Made by a program: the position numbers and the translations under genes. A DNA stretch of 64,000 nt, from contig NZ_VSSS01000010.1 of NCBI RefSeq assembly GCF_008123425.1, positions 30,430 through 94,429 on the forward strand. Direction: 5' to 3'. The DNA is from Bradyrhizobium rifense. GTDB taxonomy: Bacteria > Pseudomonadota > Alphaproteobacteria > Rhizobiales > Xanthobacteraceae. Position 1 is the stretch's first letter. Each line of letters starts with the position of its first letter. The notes beneath the pieces are model-generated. The model worked only from the letters and a program-made list of their open reading frames with translations, did no database searches and was not told the origin of the DNA. This document shows, piece after piece, positions 63,045 through 64,000 of the stretch.

Positions 63045-63273
63045 TGGCGAGCAACGGGGCTCAGCGGCGCTTGACAAGATCGCAGCGCTACTAGGTCTCC
63101 TCGTCGTCAAGGACATGGAAGCCGACGACGCCTCGGTGAGGCTTGGCAACGTCGGCTTCTCCGATCGCGAGATCGCCGCGTTGGTCGGCGTTACTGACGG
63201 CTATGTCAGGCTCGCCCGCTTCCGGGCGAAAAATAAGGGCGGCCGCAAGCCCCGCAAGAAGAAGGCGGCCTGA
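62998..63273 (+). CDS. Small helix-turn-helix protein 2 of the TIR triad
   Basis: A 91-residue basic protein with a predicted helix-turn-helix in GFSDREIAALVGVTDGYVRL (about residues 53-72), preceded by LDKIAALLGLLVVKDMEADDA and followed by a Lys/Arg tail KNKGGRKPRKKKAA. Its layout (helical N-terminus, HTH, basic tail) mirrors the upstream protein, hinting at a duplicated origin. Its TGA is immediately followed by the TTG start of the TIR-like gene, so the three are co-translated. Confidence 0.7.
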   Translation: MARKSARRRPAAVASDGEQRGSAALDKIAALLGLLVVKDMEADDASVRLGNVGFSDREIAALVGVTDGYVRLARFRAKNKGGRKPRKKKAA

Positions 63274-64000
63274 TTGGCACAAATCAACCAGGATCTAATC
63301 GATCGCATCGCGCGCGACATGGGTATTACACCCCGCGCCGTCTACCCGCACATCTCGCGCGTCGCCAACGAGACTATGCTCGACCGCCACCATGCCGCAC
63401 TGGTGTTAGCTGCTCGGCGCCAGATCAACATCAACCGCTACTCGACGCCCGAGGAGCGCGCCGAAATCCGGGGCGTCATTCACGCCAGCCGCAACCACCG
63501 GGACTCGGATGAAGCGCCCGGGTCGGCTCTGGAGCCGCGCCGGCGGCCTGTCTCGACGAAGCACAAGCCGACGAAGAAGCGAGTGAAGGATAACACCATC
63601 TTTGTCGTGCATGGCCGCGACGAAGCCCTGCGCAAGAGCATCTTCGATTTCCTGCGAGCGCTCGGCCTTAACCCGAAGGAATGGGATCACGTGCTTCGCG
63701 AGGCTCGCGGCAACAACCCGTTTATCGGTAACGCCCTCGATGAGGTGATGGAGAAGGCGCAGGCCGTCGTCGTCATGTTCACACCCGACGACTTGGTGAC
63801 GCTGAAGGAGCAGTTTGTCGGCTCCGATGAGAGAAACACCGAGGCAAAATTCCAGGGCCAAGCGAGGCCGAACGTGCTATTCTTACTGCGTCATGGGCGT
63901 CGACGTCCGTTGGATGCTGCGCCGACGCCACAGCATGGACATCGCGGCAGGGTTTTGATGAGCATGCGGATCAATCGGACGCGCATGGTTGCTATAGAGT
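63274..64000 (+). CDS. TIR-like effector protein (CAP12/Pycsar TIR type), runs off the window
   Basis: Open from TTG 63274 to the edge, 242 visible codons. Residues 1-80 form a helical DNA- or partner-binding region (DRIARDMGITPRAVYPHI, then RYSTPEERAEI). After a basic linker, residues 110-205 match the TIR-like nucleotide-binding domain found in CBASS and Pycsar effectors: TIFVVHGRDEALRKSIFDFL, LGLNPKEWDH, IGNALDEVMEKAQAVVVMF, TPDD. The family then reads NVLFE-x-G, but here NVLF is followed by LLRHGRRRP, with no frame restoring it, so the gene may be truncated or recombined at about 63885. No stop occurs before the edge. Confidence 0.75.
   Translation, partial: MAQINQDLIDRIARDMGITPRAVYPHISRVANETMLDRHHAALVLAARRQININRYSTPEERAEIRGVIHASRNHRDSDEAPGSALEPRRRPVSTKHKPTKKRVKDNTIFVVHGRDEALRKSIFDFLRALGLNPKEWDHVLREARGNNPFIGNALDEVMEKAQAVVVMFTPDDLVTLKEQFVGSDERNTEAKFQGQARPNVLFLLRHGRRRPLDAAPTPQHGHRGRVLMSMRINRTRMVAIE

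Noticed and set aside
1..64000. CRISPR array or insertion-sequence transposase
   Set aside because: No regularly spaced repeats and no transposase-like protein were seen on either strand.

Overview
The window looks like chromosome of a Bradyrhizobium-type alphaproteobacterium. This is inferred from uniformly high GC, a fliF-fliG-fliH-fliN-flbD flagellar run with a SciP-type CtrA inhibitor beside it, a PmtA-like phospholipid methyltransferase, and palindromic intergenic repeats of a kind I associate with Bradyrhizobium. No database search was possible, so the genus is an inference.

Left part (1-22.5 kb), core-like. It holds the tail of a Ca2+/H+ antiporter, a cytochrome P450 behind a perfect palindrome, and an alkanesulfonate operon (two SsuA-type binding proteins, SsuD, SsuC, SsuB, then a flavin reductase). 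Next come an M20 peptidase, a vanadium-haloperoxidase-like protein and a GYD protein. The flagellar block runs on the minus strand: fliK-flgD, sciP, then fliF-fliG-fliH-fliN-flbD. It is followed by mnmA, a pmtA-like gene, a small secreted protein and tRNA-Met(CAT).

Middle part (22.55-62.53 kb), a probable genomic island of about 40 kb. A 15-bp copy of the tRNA-Met 3' end recurs at 62531-62545. The core-type repeats seen on the left were not seen here, and the content is transport plus catabolism. Module A is a LysR regulator overlapping a TPR protein, divergent from a peptide/opine-type ABC importer followed by a PhnD-like protein without a signal peptide. Module B combines a flavin monooxygenase, RidA, an SsuA/TauA-like binding protein, two ornithine-cyclodeaminase-family enzymes, a ThDP enzyme, a DUF1028 protein and an ABC ATPase with permease. 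Together these look like import and breakdown of a nitrogenous compound. Module C is an Old Yellow Enzyme plus SDR operon divergent from an Rrf2 regulator, with two tandem operator-like repeats between them. Module D is a TetR regulator divergent from a 15-kb catabolic operon: CoA ligase, thiolase, FadB-like enzyme, thioesterase, FAD monooxygenase, LivHMGF, P450, aldehyde and alcohol dehydrogenases, Liv-type binding protein, and an NmrA-like protein. It reads as oxidation, CoA activation and beta-oxidation of an imported organic acid or alcohol.

Right edge (62.77-64 kb). Two small overlapping helix-turn-helix proteins sit directly before a gene whose C-terminal half matches the TIR-like domain of CBASS/Pycsar effectors. 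That gene runs off the window and departs from the family pattern just where the catalytic glutamate motif is expected. This triad is the best candidate here for an undescribed defence-type system.
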